From Streptomyces sp. NBC_00490 (GTDB lineage Bacteria > Actinomycetota > Actinomycetes > Streptomycetales > Streptomycetaceae), in assembly GCF_036013645.1 (NCBI RefSeq), contig NZ_CP107869.1, positions 10,230,001-10,294,000 on the forward strand: DNA of 64,000 nt, in the 5' to 3' direction. A program made the position numbers and the translations under genes. The notes beneath the pieces are model-generated. The model saw only the letters and a program-made list of their open reading frames with translations. It was not told the DNA's origin and searched no databases. Positions 53,140 to 62,097 of this stretch are shown here, in pieces (the first letter of the stretch is position 1; each line of letters begins with the position of its first letter).

Positions 53140-53529
53140 GTGGCATTCATGCATCGATCACGAATGTACGCGCTGATCGTGGACGCTCCTGAGCGGGAAG
53201 CTTCGGCAGCAGCCCGGTTCTGGTCGTCGGCTCTGGGCGTGCCCGCCCGTGTCGACTCGGCGGAGCCCCAGTTCACGTCGCTGGTCGGTGCTGTGGACGG
53301 ACTGGCTACGGTGGTCCAGTCCGTTGCTGATACTCCCCGTATGCACATCGATATCGAAACCGACGATGTTGATGCCGAAGTCGACCGCCTTGTGGGGCTC
53401 GGTGCCACCGAGGTGTCTTGTTGGCTTCAGTGCCATGTGCTGCGGGCACCGGGCGGACACCTGCTGTGCGTCATCCCCGTCCACAGCGATCCGGATCTCT
53501 TCGCGGCGACCGCCCAGACCTGGAGGTGA
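53140..53529 (+). CDS. VOC-family (glyoxalase-like) protein
   Basis: 129 residues. Two beta-alpha-beta units: MYALIVDAPEREASAAARFW, SSALGVPARVDSAEPQFTSL, VADTPRMHIDIETDDVDAEV, GATEVSCWLQCHVLRAPGGH, LLCVIPVH. This is the single-domain VOC fold; metal ligands are not complete (the last acidic residue of GNEF-type motifs reads GGHLLCVI), so it may bind rather than convert a small molecule. The start is uncertain: GTG 53140 or ATG 53149, neither with a clear ribosome site. Confidence 0.75.
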   Translation: MAFMHRSRMYALIVDAPEREASAAARFWSSALGVPARVDSAEPQFTSLVGAVDGLATVVQSVADTPRMHIDIETDDVDAEVDRLVGLGATEVSCWLQCHVLRAPGGHLLCVIPVHSDPDLFAATAQTWR

Positions 53530-54054
53530 CCCGTCCACCGCTGCCTCGTCTGCTGCCCTGGTGGAGATGAAGGGCGCGCTCGTCCGATCGGGAGGGAGCC
53601 GCAGCCGGTGACAACTGTCGTGCTGTCCGAACCGGTGGTGACAAGCAGCTTGCTGACCTGGTGATAGCCACCGTGCCTCGACGCCGACAATCGGCAGATC
53701 AGCCGCTCTGGTCAGTGACGACTGTCGTGCTTCGGCTCAAGCGCATGCATCACCTGGCCCTCGTCCGCATGCCGTCCGCCGGTACGCCCTGGCCGCGCCG
53801 GGCTGTTCGGGATCGCTCGGTGGTGTTCGCCGAACAGCACCGGACATCGCTGAATACAGCCGAGGGGACCGCGAGCGCCGCGCGGGGGAAAGCGATGAAG
53901 CGGCTCGTTTTCCAAGGCCTACTGCGGGGGCTCGTACAGGAACCCGTCACCCGGAGGCCGCAGAGCCAGCCTGACAGCAACTCGGCCCGTTCCCCATCGA
54001 CACCCGTGCCGTCCTGACGTCCCAGCACGGCAACGCCGGCCTGGCCTGAGCGCC
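53530..54054. other. No gene recognised
   Basis: Open frames on both strands are low-complexity and match nothing I know. The remains of an IS630 transposase lie just downstream; the stretch may be part of the same decayed insertion. Confidence 0.3.
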
Positions 54055-54180
54055 GTTGGAGGCGACTCGGCGTCTGCTCCAGGGTGCGGACCACGACCTC
54101 TTCCACCTGGGCATCGGTGATGGTCCGCGGCACCCCGGGCCGCGACTCGTCGGCGAGTCCGTCCAGTCGTCGGGCAAGGC
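54055..54180 (-). pseudogene. IS630-family transposase fragment
   Basis: ARRLDGLADESRPGVPRTIT, DAQVEEVVVRTLEQTP matches the N-terminal part of IS630 transposases (RLDGLxDEPRPGxPRT...VExVxxxTLExxP). No DDE core remains. Confidence 0.65.
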
Positions 54181-54251
54181 TGGCGTGCGCGAACGGCTGG
54201 AACAACACCGTGGTCGCCGCGCCACTCGGTGTCGGCAGAGAGGCGCCGTTC

Positions 54252-55154
54252 CTAGCGCATCAGCAGTCCCTGCATCCCCAGCCCGTAGTGCACGCGCAGC
54301 CGGTGCAGCTCCCACAGGCCCACCGCTGTGACGGAGAGCGGGGCGCCCAGGATGAACACGTACCGGATCACCGTCGGCACGCCCTCGTGGGCGCCGGTGA
54401 ACATGTCGATCAGTGCCATCTCCCACGCCAACGCCATGATCAGCAGCGGCGGTACCGTCTCGTGGATGTCCGCGGTGCGGAACACGTGCTGGACGGCGAG
54501 TCCCACGCCCCAGACGACGAACGGTGTCACCCAGAAGAGGACGAAGAGGGTGAACGCGAGGATGAGGCCCTTCGTCACGGTGAAGTGGCCCTCCACGAGG
54601 GGTTCCTGGCCCTCGAAGAACCCTGAGAGCACGGTGATCGGGAAGACGGAGGCCGCTGCCATCATGGCCGCGATCGCGCCGAAGCACCGCCCCGCCCGGC
54701 GCAGCAGGTCCCGTCGCGCCGCCGGAGCGGCCAGGCCGTACAGGACGCCGACGACGACCGGGAGGGTCGCCGCCAGCACCAGGGCGCTGGTCCACGACTT
54801 GTCGACCTGATCGTCCGCCGCATCGCTGAGCTTGGGGGCGAGCTTGTAGGCGTAGGACATCCACAGGAACGCGCCCACGCCGACCAGGGTCCTGATCTTT
54901 CGCATCCGCGCCACCTCAGGATCCGAGACGATGCCCGGCCGTGACGGGGTGAAGACCCTGCGCGCGGTGTGGATGGGGCCGATCCGCCGCCGCAGCTGGG
55001 TGATCGGTCCGTCCGGTGGCGGCACCGGCGGCCCCGGGTAGGGCGGCTGGGGCTGTGGCGGCACGTAGGGCTGGGGCGGATAGGGCTGAGGTGGCTGCGG
55101 CTGGTAGGGCTGCGGTCCCTGGGGCGTCTGTCCGCCCGGGTTCCAGTTGCTCAT
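54252..55154 (-). CDS. Membrane protein with Pro/Gln-rich N-terminal tail
   Basis: 300 residues. The first 50 are low-complexity Pro/Gln/Tyr (QPYQPQPPQPYPPQPYVPP), followed by ITQLRRRIGPIHTARRVFTP and a membrane part of five or six helices (IRTLVGVGAFLWMSYAYKLA, ALVLAATLPVVVGVLYGLAA, GLILAFTLFVLFWVTPFVVW, LGAPLSVTAVGLWELHRLRV). No transport motif was recognised. ATG 55154 follows GGGGGAC. Probably a cell-envelope protein of Streptomyces; unknown role. Confidence 0.72.
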   Translation of the reverse strand: MSNWNPGGQTPQGPQPYQPQPPQPYPPQPYVPPQPQPPYPGPPVPPPDGPITQLRRRIGPIHTARRVFTPSRPGIVSDPEVARMRKIRTLVGVGAFLWMSYAYKLAPKLSDAADDQVDKSWTSALVLAATLPVVVGVLYGLAAPAARRDLLRRAGRCFGAIAAMMAAASVFPITVLSGFFEGQEPLVEGHFTVTKGLILAFTLFVLFWVTPFVVWGVGLAVQHVFRTADIHETVPPLLIMALAWEMALIDMFTGAHEGVPTVIRYVFILGAPLSVTAVGLWELHRLRVHYGLGMQGLLMR

Positions 55155-55450
55155 CGTTCGTCCCCCGATATGCGAGTGTGCGCCATGGTGGGCGCGATCG
55201 CCGAGTGTATTGAGCACGTAGGGTCCGCGCAGCTCTCGCCCCGGGCCGTGCACCGAACGGCCACAATTACGCAAGCATGCTTGCTTGTTTTCTTCGGCGC
55301 TGCCATGTCCGAGGGGAGCGTCGCGTGTCCGATCCGACGCTCGTGTTCGACCTGGGCGAGGAGAGCTTGGAACTCGACCGGCTGGTGGGGGAGTTGGGAG
55401 TGCCGGAAGGCCAGCCCGGCCATCCGGGATTCCTGACGAAGTCAAGTCAA

Positions 55451-55477
55451 GGGTCCGCCGGCCTGGTCGGCGGACCC
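55451..55477 (-). terminator. Hairpin after carboxylesterase operon
   Basis: GGGTCCGCCG, loop of seven, CGGCGGACCC: a perfect 10-bp stem just downstream (leftwards) of the carboxylesterase stop. Read leftwards it is followed by TTGACTT. Confidence 0.65.
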
Positions 55478-55491
55478 TGACCTGTCCGTGG

Positions 55492-57054
55492 TCATTCGAG
55501 GGGGTTCCAGAACATGCAGTGGTGGCGGGAGTGCGCCGTGCGGGTGGGGACGATGTGGTCCGGCGCCAGGGACAGCACCGTCTGGCGGGGCCAGTGCGGG
55601 GACGACGGGCCGTTGGGGTCGGCGGTGCGGGCGAAGCGGGTCCAGTAGTCGATCATGGTGTCGGCCAGCCGGTGCTGTGCCGCGGTCAGGTCGCGGGGGC
55701 GGCCGCCCAGGTCGAACAGGTAGGGCAGTTCGCTGGCGTGCGGTGCACCGAGCGGGAACGGTGGTGTGCCCGGGGTGAGCGGCGGGGCGTCCTCGTCGGC
55801 GAACTCGTAGCGCCAGACGGGCACATGGGCGGCGAGCAGGCCGTCGGTGCGCGCCGTCGGGCAGGCGAAGTCGGCGTCGCCGATGACCGCGCCGAGCACC
55901 GGGCCCCCGTCGGTGCGATGTACCGGGTACTCGCGGACGATTGCCTTGGCCTGCCCCGGGGAGGGGAAGAAGGAGGCCGCGACGTCGGGCCAGGTGTCGG
56001 GAGTGACAGGATGGCCGGCCTGGATGATCCCGGCGGCCCAGCCGTTGCCCTCGTCGTGGTTGTTGCCGATGAGCACGGGGACGCGGTGAAAGCGGCCGGC
56101 CGTGATCGCCGCTGCTGGGTCACGGGGCAGCAGCGGGGTGGCGTACGCGGGCTGTTGATCGATGTCCTGAGACGCGAGCAGACGCGAGACGTCCACACGC
56201 CGCAGGCAGGCCATCACGTCGCGGGCCATGCCGCAGCCGACTTTCGCCGTGAGGCCCGCGCCTGCGGAGCGCGCCGCGGACAGGGGAACGGAGGACGGGG
56301 CGAAGGGCCGGTCGGGGCGGCCTGTGCATGGGCCGCTCTCGATGATCGCCCGGTCGAAGAGCCCCGCGGCGGCGGGCGAGGCGAGTTGGGCGCAAACGCT
56401 GTAGCCGCCCGCCGACTCGCCGGCCAGCGTCACGTTGTGCGCGTCGCCGCCGAAGGCGCCGATCTCGGCGCGGACCCAGCGCAGCGCCGCCTGCTGGTCG
56501 GCCAGGCCGAAGGTGCCGGAGCCGGGCAGCCCGCTGTGCGCGAGGAAGCCCAGGGCCCCGAGGCGGTAGTTGACGGTGACGACCACGACGTCGCTGCGGG
56601 TGGCCATGCGGTGGGCGTCGTAGGAGCTGCCCGCTCCGGTGGTGAAGCCGCCGCCGTGCAGCCATACGATCACCGGCCGGGGGCGCGCGGGTCCCGCGTC
56701 GTCGGGCGTGGTGACGTTCAGGTGGAGGCAGTCCTCGTCGGTGCTGCCGCCGGGCACCTCGCCGGCCGGTTGCGAGCAGGCGCTCGCGGGCCGGGTCGCG
56801 TCCTGTGTTCCGGGCCAGGGGGCCGGGCGACGCGGGGGCTCCCAGCGCAGCCTGCCGATCGGCGGCGCCGCGTAGGGGATGCCCTCGAAGGTCCGGTAGC
56901 CGGCGTGGGCGGCGCCCCGAACCAGGCCGTCGTGGATACGTACCGTCGAGGCGGGTGGCCGGGCGGGCTGGGTCGGTGGCGCTGCGGACCAGGCCGTTGC
57001 GAGCACGGCGGTCAAGGCGCAGCCCAGGGTGGTCAGGACGCGGTGCATGCTCAT
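55492..57054 (-). CDS. Secreted type-B carboxylesterase
   Basis: 520 residues. A signal peptide (HRVLTTLGCALTAVLATAWS, cleavage near 24) precedes an esterase of the alpha/beta-hydrolase type-B family: DGLVRGAAHAGYRTFEGIPY, oxyanion HGGGF (133-137), nucleophile Ser214 in GESAGGYSV, acid likely Asp/Glu in NNHDEGNGW, His in the last quarter. EDCLHLNV is the EDCLYLN signature. Extracellular hydrolysis of carboxylic esters. Second gene of an operon with GPP34, 14 bp apart. GGGGGGACC precedes the ATG. Confidence 0.92.
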   Translation of the reverse strand: MSMHRVLTTLGCALTAVLATAWSAAPPTQPARPPASTVRIHDGLVRGAAHAGYRTFEGIPYAAPPIGRLRWEPPRRPAPWPGTQDATRPASACSQPAGEVPGGSTDEDCLHLNVTTPDDAGPARPRPVIVWLHGGGFTTGAGSSYDAHRMATRSDVVVVTVNYRLGALGFLAHSGLPGSGTFGLADQQAALRWVRAEIGAFGGDAHNVTLAGESAGGYSVCAQLASPAAAGLFDRAIIESGPCTGRPDRPFAPSSVPLSAARSAGAGLTAKVGCGMARDVMACLRRVDVSRLLASQDIDQQPAYATPLLPRDPAAAITAGRFHRVPVLIGNNHDEGNGWAAGIIQAGHPVTPDTWPDVAASFFPSPGQAKAIVREYPVHRTDGGPVLGAVIGDADFACPTARTDGLLAAHVPVWRYEFADEDAPPLTPGTPPFPLGAPHASELPYLFDLGGRPRDLTAAQHRLADTMIDYWTRFARTADPNGPSSPHWPRQTVLSLAPDHIVPTRTAHSRHHCMFWNPLE

Positions 57055-57068
57055 GGTCCCCCCGTGGG

Positions 57069-57710
57069 TCAGCTGCCGCCCATGCCGCCCTGCGCGGCGA
57101 TCATGGTCGTCGGCAGAGTGCGTACCGCTTGCTCCAGGCCCGGCGCGAAGGTGGCGAGATGCCTTGTGCAGCCGTCGATACGGGCCCGGAAGGTCTTGTG
57201 GTCCCGCCGTGAGACAACCGACCGGATGCCGCCCGCCGCGGCCAGTGCCAACAGCGCGGCGTCGGCGGCGGGGATCTCGGTCACGGGGCCGTCCCCGTGC
57301 AGTGCCACAACGACGCGGGCCCGCAGTGCGGCGGGCACGGCGGGGTCGCTCACGGTCAGCCGGCGTGTGCCGAAGCGGGTGCGGGGCGCCTTCACGGTGA
57401 GAACTCCCGCCGCGGCGAGCCGGTCCTCCACCTGGGGCAGGGTCTGCTTGCGGTGGCGGCGCACGAGGCGCTTCCAGCCGTGCCCGGCGGCGGCATCGCG
57501 CAGCACGCCGTCCAGGACCGGGTCACCGGTCGGTTGTGCGCCGGACACCGTGACCGTGCCGCCGCCATCCTCCTTCAGCCGGCCGCGCCAGGCGAGGTCG
57601 ATCAGGGCGGCGGTCCGGACCAGCAGCTGGGTGCGGGAACGGTCGTAGGGGCCTTCGGCCGCGTCGTCGTAGGCGAGCAGATACATGAGGCAGGCCAGGT
57701 CGTCGTTCAC
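57069..57710 (-). CDS. GPP34 (GOLPH3-like) family protein
   Basis: 213 residues. The helical GPP34 fold is read from CLMYLLAYDDAAEGPYDRSR, LLVRTAALIDLAWRGRLKED, DAAAGHGWKRLVRRHRKQTL and VEDRLAAAGVLTVKAPRTRF. Eukaryotic GOLPH3 binds phosphatidylinositol-4-phosphate; the role of bacterial members, common in Streptomyces, is not settled. It is the first gene of the carboxylesterase operon. Confidence 0.85.
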   Translation of the reverse strand: MNDDLACLMYLLAYDDAAEGPYDRSRTQLLVRTAALIDLAWRGRLKEDGGGTVTVSGAQPTGDPVLDGVLRDAAAGHGWKRLVRRHRKQTLPQVEDRLAAAGVLTVKAPRTRFGTRRLTVSDPAVPAALRARVVVALHGDGPVTEIPAADAALLALAAAGGIRSVVSRRDHKTFRARIDGCTRHLATFAPGLEQAVRTLPTTMIAAQGGMGGS

Positions 57711-57797
57711 ACCTCGACGCTATGGCCGGGCACCCCGGCCCCGGATCGGCCACGGGAACGGAATGGCACTGGGAACGCAGGAGGACCGTGGCCCGGT

Positions 57798-57815
57798 CTC
57801 CTCCTTGAGGAGGAG
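57798..57815 (-). terminator. Short hairpin after response-regulator gene
   Basis: CTCCTCC-TTGA-GGAGGAG, perfect 7-bp stem, 20 bp past the stop of the leftward response regulator. Weak terminator candidate. Confidence 0.4.
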
Positions 57816-57835
57816 GCTGTGAGGAGGCGGCGTTG

Positions 57836-58495
57836 TCAGGGGCGGCGCGGCTGCACGAGGCCGTGGTCGTAGGCGGCGACGACGGCCTGGATGCGATCGC
57901 GCAGACCCAGTTTGCGCAGCACCGCGGTGACATGGTTCTTGACGGTGGCCTCCGACAGACGCAGCCGCTCGGCGATCTCCGCGTTCGACAGCGCCTGGCC
58001 GATCAGGGTGAGCACCTCCCGCTCGCGTCCGGAGAGGTCCCGCAGGGAGGGCGGCGGCGCCGCGTCGGGCGTGGTGCGCAGGAACCGGTCGAGGACGCGG
58101 CTGAGCACGGCCGGCGCCAGCAGCGCGTCGCCGCGCGCGGTGAGGCGGATCGCGTCGACGAGTTCGGTGGGGCGCATGTCCTTGAGCAGGAAGCCGCTCG
58201 CCCCGGCCCGCAGCGCGGCGACCACGTGCGCGTCCACGTCCCAGGTGGTCAGCACAAGCACCCGGGCTCCACTACCCGACTCCGCGATCTGCCGGGTTGC
58301 CTCGATGCCGTCCACGACGGGCATGCGTACGTCCATCAGCACCACGTCGGGCGCCAGTTCCCGCGTCAGCCGCACCGCCTCCCGGCCGTCGGATGCCTCA
58401 CCGACCACCTCAAGATCGTCCCGGGCGTCGATGATCATGCGGAATCCGGTACGGACCAGGGCATGGTCGTCGGCCACCACCACGCGCAGCGTCAT
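57836..58495 (-). CDS. LuxR/NarL-type response regulator
   Basis: 219 residues. Receiver domain with acidic pocket Asp9, Asp10 and phosphorylation site Asp55 (VVLMDVRMPV), Thr in VLTTWD and Lys in FLLKDM. C-terminal LuxR-type helix-turn-helix (LSGREREVLTLIGQALSNAE, LRLSEATVKNHVTAVLRKLG). Overlaps the kinase stop by one base (TGATG), so kinase and regulator are translated together. Targets unknown. Confidence 0.93.
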   Translation of the reverse strand: MTLRVVVADDHALVRTGFRMIIDARDDLEVVGEASDGREAVRLTRELAPDVVLMDVRMPVVDGIEATRQIAESGSGARVLVLTTWDVDAHVVAALRAGASGFLLKDMRPTELVDAIRLTARGDALLAPAVLSRVLDRFLRTTPDAAPPPSLRDLSGREREVLTLIGQALSNAEIAERLRLSEATVKNHVTAVLRKLGLRDRIQAVVAAYDHGLVQPRRP

Positions 58496-59661
58496 CACGC
58501 GCCCTCCACCGGCAGCCGCGCAGCCACCTCGAACCCGCCTTGGGGCAGCGGACCGGCGCGCAGGCTGCCGCCCACGAGCCGTGCGCGCTCCTTCATCCCC
58601 ACCAGACCTCGTCCGGCCCCCGCTGCGGCCGAACGGCTTTGCGGCGTACAGCCGTTGTCGACCACCGTGACCTTCACGCACTCCCCTTCGACTGTCACGC
58701 GCACGCTCACCTTGTCGGCGCCGACCGCGTGACGCAGCGTGTTGGTGAGGGCCTCCTGGACGATCCGGTACGCCGCCAGATCCACCGCGGCCGGCAGCCC
58801 GCCGGTGGCGCCCTCGCGGTGCAGGTGCACGGTCATCCCGGTCGCGCGCACGATGTCCGCCAACTCGTCAAGGCGCGCGAGCGAGGGCCCCGGCTCGCGC
58901 TGCTCCCCGGCTCCGTCCTCCCCTGCGTCGGGCCGGAACGCACGCAGCAGCAGGCGCAGCTCGCCCAGCGCCGAGCGGGCGCCCGTCTCGATGGCCCGCA
59001 GCGCCTGACGGGCCTGTTCGGGCTGCTGGGTGAACACGTCGTCCGCAGCGCCTGCCTGAATGACCATCACCGACAGAGTGTGCGCCACGACGTCATGCAC
59101 CTCGCGCGCGATCCGCGCGCGCTCCTCCGCCACAGCCCGGCGCATCTCCGCCCTCATCCGCGCCTGCTGCGCCCTGCGCCACTGCCCCGCGGTCCACGCC
59201 AAAATTACCGTCAGCAGATAGACCGTCAGACCCGCGGGACCACCCGCCCCGAACGCCGGTGGCGCCAGCAGGCACAGCGCCGCCAGCGCCCCCACCGACG
59301 CCCTCCGCGGCCTGGTGGCCGACAACACGCACAACGAGACCTGCGCCGCGAGCAGCGCTCCTGTCAAGGTCACCGCAGGCAGCAACGCCCACACCGCGAG
59401 CCCCGTCGCCGCGTTCACGGCCAGCACGGCAACCGGGGCACACGCCTGCCACCGCAGCGCACAGACCTGCACAAGAACCATGGCCACGGCCACGAACAGT
59501 CGCCAGCCGCGCTCCGCCCCGGCGACGAGCACGGAGGTGCCCAGGACAGCGAGCACCAGACCGGCCGACCCCCACCAGAGGGCCCGGGCAGCCCGGGCCG
59601 ACACCTCCCCCCGCGCTTCCCCGGCGAAGACGTCGTCCGACTGTCTGTTGCAGCGATACAC
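58495..59661 (-). CDS. Sensor histidine kinase, NarL-type family
   Basis: 388 residues. About four to five membrane helices in the first 160 residues with almost no extracellular loop, then DHp domain with His189 (EVHDVVAHTLSVMV) and a HATPase_c domain (YRIVQEALTNTLRHA as N box, VVDNG, GRGLVGMKERA). This layout senses membrane-state or intracellular signals. Paired with the response regulator that follows. GTG 59661 lacks a strong ribosome site, so a later start is possible. Confidence 0.9.
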   Translation of the reverse strand: MYRCNRQSDDVFAGEARGEVSARAARALWWGSAGLVLAVLGTSVLVAGAERGWRLFVAVAMVLVQVCALRWQACAPVAVLAVNAATGLAVWALLPAVTLTGALLAAQVSLCVLSATRPRRASVGALAALCLLAPPAFGAGGPAGLTVYLLTVILAWTAGQWRRAQQARMRAEMRRAVAEERARIAREVHDVVAHTLSVMVIQAGAADDVFTQQPEQARQALRAIETGARSALGELRLLLRAFRPDAGEDGAGEQREPGPSLARLDELADIVRATGMTVHLHREGATGGLPAAVDLAAYRIVQEALTNTLRHAVGADKVSVRVTVEGECVKVTVVDNGCTPQSRSAAAGAGRGLVGMKERARLVGGSLRAGPLPQGGFEVAARLPVEGA

Positions 59662-60165
59662 GCCCCGACCCTAACCAGGCTCGTGGGCCTGGCCGCCCAG
59701 CCGTGGGCCAGACCCACGAAATGTGGAACAGGCACCGAGCGTCACACCCTCCACATGGAGGGCCCCAAGCGTTCAGCTGTGGGCAACGGACAGCATCAAA
59801 CCCTGTCGATGGCTTGGGCTGCGCCGCCCACCCTGCAGGCAGCGCGGGGTTGTTGACCGGCACGGCGTGCATCGGCTCGGGCAGCGAGCCGGGTGACGGT
59901 GAGGGCATGGTCGAATTCTTCCGCCCCGCGGCCGCGGCGCTGCACGCCGTCTGCCAGACGGCCGAGAAATGCGCTCGCCCGCGCGAGGGTTGGAGACCGT
60001 CGCGCACTCCGCTGCCACCGGCCGGCTCGGGGCTTGGGGGCTGTCCTCAGCGTGACGACCATGCACGCCGCCGCCGTCAAGCAGGAACAACTGACCGAGG
60101 GCGCCTGGGGCGCTGTACGCCCCGGGCGCCTTCGGTCGTTCGAGGACCTCCCCGCCAGTGCGGTG
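59662..60165. other. Intergenic stretch without recognised gene
   Basis: Divides the two-component system from the sigma factor pair. Short open frames on both strands look random. It must hold the promoter of the leftward kinase gene at its left end. Confidence 0.35.
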
Positions 60166-61125
60166 TCAGCCGATCTTGTCCGTGAAGCCCACCGACAGGT
60201 ATGTCTGATGGGTGGCCTTGCCCTTGCTGGCTCCCGCCGTCCAGGTGAAGGTGTACTCCAGAATGGAGCTCGTCTTTGGGTCGACGATCACCCGGCCGAC
60301 GCTCTTGGCCTCCGCGAACTCCAGGGCGGTCCCGCCGCGCCCGGTGCTGTCCTTGACGGTCCCGACGAGTTTGACGCCCTTCAGCCCTGCCATCGCTTTG
60401 AACAGCCCTGCCCGTAGTTTCGGGCTCGCCGGGGACCCGCCGAGCAGGGTGACCGCCTGGTCGAAGGGGGAGATGCTCTTGGGCCTCGGAGGAGTCTGGA
60501 GCAGCTGGAGCAGCTTCGCCGGGTCCGTGGTCAGCTGGTCAAGGCCCTTCCAGTCGAGGTCCTTCGGCCCGAACTGCCAGTCGGGCTGGCGCCCCTTCTT
60601 GTAGGCCTTGCCGCCGTTGACGACGTAGAAGTCCATGGACTGCGAGAGGTAGGAGTCGCCGACCGTCAGATGCGTCTTCCAGTACTTGCCCGAGGAGAGC
60701 GACTGGGTGGCGGCCACCGTGGCAATGTCGTTGAGGAAGACGGACGCGGTGTTCGCGCGTGCCTCGCTCCGCGTGCCCGTGGGTGTCACAGTGTTCGCGT
60801 ACGTCACCACGCCGGCCGCGACCGCGGCGGCGGTGAACAGGCCGACGAGGGCCCGGCGGCGCCCGGACATCCCCCGCAGCGGTGCGCTCCCCACAGCACC
60901 CTTCTTGCGCCCGGCGGCGTGCCCGGCCTCCTGCGTGGCCACCGCCGCCTCGATCCCCGCCAGCGCCCTGGCCAGCGCCTGTGCCGACGGCGGCTCGACC
61001 CGCCCTGCGGCCACCAGTTCATCGGCGCCGGGGAAGTCCAGCAACTCCGCCCGCTCGGTCATACCGGTCTCCTCCACGTCCTGCGTACTCATGCCGGTCC
61101 GCTCCACGTCGTCGTAGGTACTCAT
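60166..61125 (-). CDS. CU044_5270-type membrane protein, sigma-factor partner
   Basis: 319 residues. A cytoplasmic N-terminus of about 85 residues (LLDFPGADELVAAGRVEPPS, ALARALAGIEAAVATQE), one membrane helix (ALVGLFTAAAVAAGVVTY) and an exported domain (VFLNDIATVAATQSLSSGKY, YLSQSMDFYVVNGGKAYKKG, VTLLGGSPASPKLRAGLFKA) typical of the CU044_5270 family. Members are usually encoded right after an ECF sigma factor and are thought to regulate it. Start ATG 61125 overlaps the sigma stop (ATGA). Confidence 0.85.
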   Translation of the reverse strand: MSTYDDVERTGMSTQDVEETGMTERAELLDFPGADELVAAGRVEPPSAQALARALAGIEAAVATQEAGHAAGRKKGAVGSAPLRGMSGRRRALVGLFTAAAVAAGVVTYANTVTPTGTRSEARANTASVFLNDIATVAATQSLSSGKYWKTHLTVGDSYLSQSMDFYVVNGGKAYKKGRQPDWQFGPKDLDWKGLDQLTTDPAKLLQLLQTPPRPKSISPFDQAVTLLGGSPASPKLRAGLFKAMAGLKGVKLVGTVKDSTGRGGTALEFAEAKSVGRVIVDPKTSSILEYTFTWTAGASKGKATHQTYLSVGFTDKIG

Positions 61126-61742
61126 GCCACGTCTCCCGTCACGCTCAGGTGCCGTCCGGCCGGGCGGGTTGGTGCGAGCCGGTCGCGCAGCCGGCCCCGT
61201 GCCCGGTGCAGCCGCGAGCGGGCGGTGCCCGCCGGGATGCCCACGGCGGCGGCCGCCTCGGCGGGGGTGAGCTGTTCCCAGCTGACAAGCAGCAGCACCT
61301 CCCGCTCCTCGACGGGCAGTTCGGCCAGCGCCCGGCGCAGCGCGGGGGCCAGCGCGGCCGCGTCGAGCCGCTGGTCCACCGCCTGCCAGGGATCGGTGAT
61401 CTCCACTCCCGGTACGGCCTCCTGCCGCCCCGCCCGCCGCAGGTGTTGGGCCAGTACGTTGCGGGCCACCCCGAACAGCCAGCCCCGCGCCGAGCCGCGC
61501 GAGGGGTCGAACGTGCGCCGCGCGGCGAACGCCTGCAACCACGCCTCGGCCAGCAGATCGTCCGCCGCGCCGGGCATGCGCCGGGCGAAGTAGCCGTGCA
61601 GGGCGGGCGAGTACGCCTCGACCAGCGGGGTGAACGCCGCCGCGTCCCCCGTCGCCGACCGTGTCAGCTGGGCGTCGCTGTCGCCGTCACGGTTGGGGGC
61701 GCCGTCGCTGCGCTCCTCGTGTTGCCGGGTATCCGGTTTCAC
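61122..61742 (-). CDS. ECF sigma factor
   Basis: 206 residues from GTG 61742, with GGAGA just upstream; a GTG at 61814 would extend it by 24. Region 2 (YSPALHGYFARRMPGAADDL, AEAWLQAFAARRTFDPSRG) and region 4 (LAELPVEEREVLLLVSWEQL, AVGIPAGTARSRLHRARGRL) are complete. Forms a translationally coupled unit with the CU044_5270-type protein. Target genes unknown. Confidence 0.87.
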   Translation of the reverse strand: MKPDTRQHEERSDGAPNRDGDSDAQLTRSATGDAAAFTPLVEAYSPALHGYFARRMPGAADDLLAEAWLQAFAARRTFDPSRGSARGWLFGVARNVLAQHLRRAGRQEAVPGVEITDPWQAVDQRLDAAALAPALRRALAELPVEEREVLLLVSWEQLTPAEAAAAVGIPAGTARSRLHRARGRLRDRLAPTRPAGRHLSVTGDVA

Positions 61743-62097
61743 GTATCTCCGTCTCCGACCGCCGGACGACGGTCTCACCCTGTACTTGTCATCAAGTCGC
61801 GGATCCGTTCGCACCCCCTGCCAGAGTGGCTCCCCGTCGGAGTGGCCTCGTCTTTTGTTGGCGCGGCTCGAACGCGTGCATCATTGCTCAGCCGTTGTCA
61901 ATGAAGCTGGCGAATGACGGATGGCGCGGCTTGCTGGCGACGGCGATGCCCCGTGCAGGCGCTCTGAACCCGCAGTCTGGGCGCGACACCTCCGCCACGT
62001 GGTGCCGACAGACGGCATACCGATAGCGGCGGTCCACCTTCGATGAGGCCAACTCACGTGTGACGGCGGGAATGCCCTACTCATATGGGATCTGTTC
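61743..62097. other. Region between sigma factor and ISL3 element
   Basis: No coding sense. It probably holds the sigma operon's promoter and the left end of the ISL3 element, but no convincing inverted repeat was found. Confidence 0.3.

Noticed and set aside
55285..57648. A 787-codon plus-strand open frame
   Set aside because: Shadow of the carboxylesterase and GPP34 genes, with low-complexity Gly/Arg/Val composition.
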